Of a stretch of 17,170 nucleotides of DNA, positions 14,271 through 17,170 are shown one piece after another. Position 1 is the first letter of the stretch; each line of letters opens with the position of its first letter. The position numbers and the translations under genes were made by a program. The notes below the pieces were generated by a model, which made no database searches, was not told the origin of the DNA, and saw only the letters and a list, made by a program, of their open reading frames with translations. The stretch covers positions 1,957 through 19,126 of the forward strand of contig PMLO01000072.1 of the NCBI GenBank assembly GCA_003158895.1, read 5' to 3'. This DNA is from Propionibacteriaceae bacterium (GTDB taxonomy: Bacteria > Actinomycetota > Actinomycetes > Propionibacteriales > Propionibacteriaceae).

Positions 14271-16583
14271 GTGACGTGGATCCGGGATCGTATGCAGCTA
14301 CTCCTGTTCGTTTCATCCGCCGTGCTGTTGCTCGGGGGAGGTGCTGCATGGTTGCTGGGTGCAGCAACGATGTCGGAGCTGCTGTGGGTCGCCGGGACGG
14401 TTCTCGGCCTGGTCTTCTCGATCGCATGGACTGTTGGCGCGCTCTGGCGCCGTCAACCGAGCGTCGACGTCATCGCGCTGCTCGCGCTGGCTGGAGCCCT
14501 GTGGGTGCACGAGCCATTCGCCGGAGCGATGATCACGGTGATGCTCGCATCCGGTCAGCTGCTTGAGGCCAGAGCGGCGGCGCGAGCGCGGCGCGAGTTG
14601 AGCCTGCTGGTGGAGCGGGCTCCGCGCACGGCCCGTCGCCGGCTGGAGGATGGTGTCGTCGAGGTCCCGGTGGACGAGGTCTCCAGGGGCGACCGGATCC
14701 TGGTGGGGACCGGGGAGGTGGTTCCCGTCGATGGACGTCTCGTGTCGGGTGGGACCCTCGACGAAGCCGCGCTCACGGGGGAGTCCCTGCCGGTCGAGCG
14801 ACCGGCGGGAGATGAGGTGCGCAGCGGGGTAGTCAACGCCGGCCAGCCGATCGACCTCGTCGCGACCTCGGTGGCGGCGGAGTCCACCTACGCCGGTGTC
14901 GTACGGCTCGTGGAGCAGGCGCAGGCGTCGTCGGCGCCGTTCGTGCGCGCGGCGGACCGGATCGCGGTCTTCTTCGTCCCGCTCACGCTGCTGCTGGCCG
15001 CCGCGGCGTGGGCGCTCAGCGGGGACCCGGTGCGGGCGGTCGCCGTTCTGGTCGTCGCCACGCCGTGCCCGCTCCTGTTGGCGGCGCCGATCGCGATCAT
15101 GGCCGGACTGTCCCGGGCCGCGCACATCGGTGTGGTCGTCAAGGGTGGCGGCGCCCTGGAGCGCCTGGCAGCGGGGACCGTCATGCTCTTCGACAAGACG
15201 GGCACCTTGACCCAGGGTCAGCCGACCTTGGCTGACGTCGTCACGGCGAGCAACGGCGTTGATGCCGACGAGGTCCTGCGATTGGCGGCCTCGCTCGACC
15301 AGGTGTCCCCGCACGTATTGGCGAGTTCGATCGTCACCGCCGCTACCCGCCGCGGCCTGACTCTCGAGATGCCCGACGACGTGCAAGAAGAGCACGGGTA
15401 CGGTCTCAGCGGGTTGGTCGGCGCCCGTGAGGTGAGAGTGGGCAAGGCCGGTTGGATCGTCGGCGATGCGCAGCCCGCATGGGTGCGTCAGGTGCTCCGG
15501 CGCGCGAACCTGGACGACTCGCTCACTGTGTTCGTGGGGATCGACGGTGAACCGGCTGGGGCGTTCCTCCTCCAGGACCCCATCCGGTCCGACGCGCCGC
15601 GGATGGTCCGCGGGTTGCGCGAGGCCGGGATCGTCCGGATCGTCCTGGTGACCGGGGACAGGGCAGATATCGCGGACACGGTGGGGCGGATAGTGGGAGT
15701 CGATACGGTACTGGCCGACTGCGACCCGGCCGCCAAGCTCGTCGCGATCGAGTCCGAGGCCGTACACGCCCCGACGATCATGGTCGGTGACGGCGTGAAC
15801 GACGCCCCAGCACTCGCGGCGGCGGGGGTTGGCGTGGCCTTGGCGGCACGCGGCGCGACCGCCTCATCCGAGGCCGCCGGCGTCGTCCTGACCGTCGACC
15901 GGCTCGATGCTCTCGCTGATGCGATCCTCATTGCCCGTCGCTCCAAGAGCATCGCCCTGCAGGCGGTTCTTGTGGGTATGGGCCTGTCATTGGTCGCGAT
16001 GGTCGCGGCAGCGGCCGGGTTGCTCCCGCCCGCGGCCGGCGCGGTGATCCAGGAGGCCATCGACGTCTTGGCAATCGGTATCGCGCTACGGGCCGTTCTC
16101 CCGGGCAAGGTTCACACGATCACGATGCCGGCTGCAGACATCGACGCGGCGCACCGGCTGAAGGTCGAGCACGACGCGGTGCTCGCGGTCGTCGAGCAGA
16201 TCCGTGCCGTGGCCGACACCCTGTCCACACAGAACTGCGATCTCGCACCAGCGCACACCCTGTTCGATCGTCTTGAGGCAGAGCTCCTCCCGCACGAGCG
16301 GGCCGACGAGGCGCGGCTCTTGCCGCTGGTCGACCGAACGCTCGGCAGCTCGGACACGACCGTCGCGATGAGCCGCACCCACGCCGAGATCGAGCACCAG
16401 GTCAGCCGGCTGCACCGGCTGCTCGCCGACCTGGACAACGACACCGTCCAACCCGAGGACGTCATCGAGCTCAGGCGACTGCTCTACGGGCTGTACGGAG
16501 TCCTGCGCCTGCACAACGCCCAGGAAGAAGAGGGTGCGTTCAGCCTCGTGCCTGTAGGCACAGTGGCCCGGGCCGGTAGCTAA
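14271..16583 (+). CDS. P1B-type metal-transporting ATPase with C-terminal hemerythrin-like domain (P1B-5 type)
   Basis: 770 residues from GTG 14271 (ATG 14292 is an alternative; neither has a strong ribosome site). Integral membrane pump without an N-terminal heavy-metal-binding domain: four predicted N-terminal membrane helices (about 8-100), actuator TGES (169-172), a helix pair (231-280) carrying the metal-site motif TPCP (264-267), and phosphorylation motif DKTGT (308-312). SPH (346-348) lies at the position of the usual HP motif, then TGD (461-463), GDGVNDAP (507-514) and a last helix pair (about 560-608) with QEAIDV. From about 620 a four-helix hemerythrin-like domain follows, with candidate di-iron ligands H628/H634, H675, D679/E680, H704/H709, H748 and E752/E753. 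TPCP plus a hemerythrin tail is the P1B-5 architecture (Sinorhizobium Nia, Ni/Fe efflux). The cargo is probably iron, nickel or cobalt, with the tail sensing iron or oxygen; the exact metal is inferred. Confidence 0.9.
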   Translation: MTWIRDRMQLLLFVSSAVLLLGGGAAWLLGAATMSELLWVAGTVLGLVFSIAWTVGALWRRQPSVDVIALLALAGALWVHEPFAGAMITVMLASGQLLEARAAARARRELSLLVERAPRTARRRLEDGVVEVPVDEVSRGDRILVGTGEVVPVDGRLVSGGTLDEAALTGESLPVERPAGDEVRSGVVNAGQPIDLVATSVAAESTYAGVVRLVEQAQASSAPFVRAADRIAVFFVPLTLLLAAAAWALSGDPVRAVAVLVVATPCPLLLAAPIAIMAGLSRAAHIGVVVKGGGALERLAAGTVMLFDKTGTLTQGQPTLADVVTASNGVDADEVLRLAASLDQVSPHVLASSIVTAATRRGLTLEMPDDVQEEHGYGLSGLVGAREVRVGKAGWIVGDAQPAWVRQVLRRANLDDSLTVFVGIDGEPAGAFLLQDPIRSDAPRMVRGLREAGIVRIVLVTGDRADIADTVGRIVGVDTVLADCDPAAKLVAIESEAVHAPTIMVGDGVNDAPALAAAGVGVALAARGATASSEAAGVVLTVDRLDALADAILIARRSKSIALQAVLVGMGLSLVAMVAAAAGLLPPAAGAVIQEAIDVLAIGIALRAVLPGKVHTITMPAADIDAAHRLKVEHDAVLAVVEQIRAVADTLSTQNCDLAPAHTLFDRLEAELLPHERADEARLLPLVDRTLGSSDTTVAMSRTHAEIEHQVSRLHRLLADLDNDTVQPEDVIELRRLLYGLYGVLRLHNAQEEEGAFSLVPVGTVARAGS

Positions 16584-16710
16584 CCGAATTCCCGCGGCAC
16601 GTGCTCAGGCAGGAGGGCTCTCGCCGTCTCGCGGCGCGTGGCCGGACGATCCCGCAGATTCCGAACGCATCCACCTAGACCGCATAGAACCGACAACCAT
16701 GGAGGACATC

Positions 16711-16947
16711 ATGTGGGAAGCACTCAAGAACATGCTTATCAGTGTGAAGGAGTCGCTCGGGATCGAGATCCCTGGGCTTCCCGCTGACCTTGGCTCCCTG
16801 GGCGAGACGGCCAGGTCCGCCGTGCAGGACGTCACCGATTCCGCGACCGCGGCTGTCGATGAGGCCGCCGCCGGGGTCGTGGATGGATCGACTGCCATCA
16901 GTGATGCAATCACCGGCCTTCCCTTGGGCGGCACTCAGCCGGAGTAG
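16711..16947 (+). CDS. Small Ala-rich acidic protein, unknown function
   Basis: 78 residues. ATG 16711 is preferred over ATG 16699 because GGAGG (16701-16705) is then ideally placed 5 bases upstream. No family is recognised. The first half (MWEALKNMLISVKESLGIEI, then PGLPADLGSLGE) suggests a short amphipathic helix and a Pro/Gly turn. The second half (about 34-70) is an Ala, Asp, Val and Thr-rich stretch with a quasi-repeating AVxDxxxxATAAVDEAAAG pattern, likely helical and strongly acidic, and the tail GLPLGGTQPE is flexible. There is no signal peptide or membrane segment. It follows the ATPase by 127 bp on the same strand and converges on the metal-repressor gene with an 11-bp gap. The clear ribosome site and coherent composition support a real gene. 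Confidence 0.6.
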   Translation: MWEALKNMLISVKESLGIEIPGLPADLGSLGETARSAVQDVTDSATAAVDEAAAGVVDGSTAISDAITGLPLGGTQPE

Positions 16948-16958
16948 TCGCGGACAGA

Positions 16959-17170
16959 TCAGTCGTCAGGAGCGCCGACGGGGGGCGGGTCGACAGCGAC
17001 CCACACCGCGTCGGCGGCGCGGGTAGCGATCTCGACGCGATCCGGATGCTCACCCGTGGCGTTCGAACGGGAGATCGTCACGGAACCGACTTCCGGGTTT
17101 CTCTCATCCAGGTGGATGCGGGTCCCGACGGCGATCTTCCGCTTCTCGAGGTACTGGAGAATCTCGGGCT
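16959..17170 (-). CDS. Probable DtxR/IdeR/MntR-family metal-dependent repressor, C-terminal part
   Basis: Partial gene entering from the right edge; the last 69 codons and stop are present. The visible protein starts PEILQYLEKRKIAVGTRIHL and continues with DERNPEVGSVTISR, then ends in a Pro-rich tail (VAVDPPPVGAPDD). A helix ending YLEKRKIAVG followed by small beta strands is the pattern of the SH3-like (FeoA-like) C-terminal domain of DtxR-family repressors, in which LxYLxxxGIxPGxxVxV is typical. These proteins bind DNA when loaded with iron or manganese and control metal uptake, storage and efflux. The winged-helix and dimerisation domains are outside the window, so the metal cannot be told and the family call rests on one domain. 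It converges on the 78-residue gene; proximity to a P1B-5 ATPase fits a metal-homeostasis neighbourhood. Confidence 0.7.
   Translation of the reverse strand, partial: PEILQYLEKRKIAVGTRIHLDERNPEVGSVTISRSNATGEHPDRVEIATRAADAVWVAVDPPPVGAPDD

Noticed and set aside
14313..15767. A 484-codon open frame opposite the P-type ATPase
   Set aside because: Antisense shadow of a gene whose motifs (TGES, TPCP, DKTGT) are intact on the plus strand; no domain seen.
16622..16636. CGCCG-TCTCG-CGGCG hairpin after the ATPase as a terminator
   Set aside because: Only a 5-bp stem, no following T-run; such repeats are expected by chance at this GC content.

Overview
The window is high-GC DNA with actinobacterial features: frequent GTG starts, tightly coupled stop/start overlaps, strong GGAGG-type ribosome sites and long open shadow frames. 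A decaprenyl-phosphate phosphoribosyltransferase-like protein at the left edge and a P1B-5-type ATPase at the right fit an actinomycete, possibly near Nocardioidaceae or another Propionibacteriales/mycolata-like lineage. The taxon is inferred from protein style only. No rRNA, tRNA, CRISPR array, transposase or phage gene was seen.

Region 1 (1-12236) is a cell-surface glycan locus. At the left edge a UbiA-family prenyl-phosphate phosphoribosyltransferase (cut off by the window) is divergent from an ABC polysaccharide exporter pair: wzm-like permease and wzt-like ATPase, overlapping by 4 bp, the ATPase carrying a C-terminal carbohydrate-binding-type domain. The exporter converges on a minus-strand unit, 9292 to 2476, transcribed in the order gmd, second gmd paralogue, FkbM-type methyltransferase, and a 1212-residue three-module glycosyltransferase. 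Divergent from gmd is a two-domain glycosyltransferase (GT-A-like plus GT4), overlapped by a small lipoprotein gene. Together this is the toolkit for making a GDP-6-deoxy-hexose, polymerising a glycan on a lipid carrier, perhaps methyl-capping it, and exporting it by the Wzm/Wzt route. The gene content recalls the Pseudomonas A-band (D-rhamnan) locus, here in a probable Gram-positive.

Region 2 (12251-14103) holds two minus-strand metabolic genes: an enolase-superfamily dipeptide epimerase (L-Ala-D/L-Glu epimerase type, all catalytic residues visible) and, 50 bp downstream, an alpha/beta hydrolase. The hydrolase and the lipoprotein gene meet at a hairpin that overlaps both stop codons, a probable bidirectional terminator separating regions 1 and 2.

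Region 3 (14271-17170) looks like a metal-homeostasis segment: a P1B-type ATPase with the TPCP membrane motif and a C-terminal hemerythrin-like domain (P1B-5 architecture), an unrecognised 78-residue Ala-rich acidic protein, and on the opposite strand the C-terminus of a probable DtxR/IdeR/MntR-family metal-dependent repressor, cut off by the window end. Short inverted repeats lie just upstream of the ATPase.
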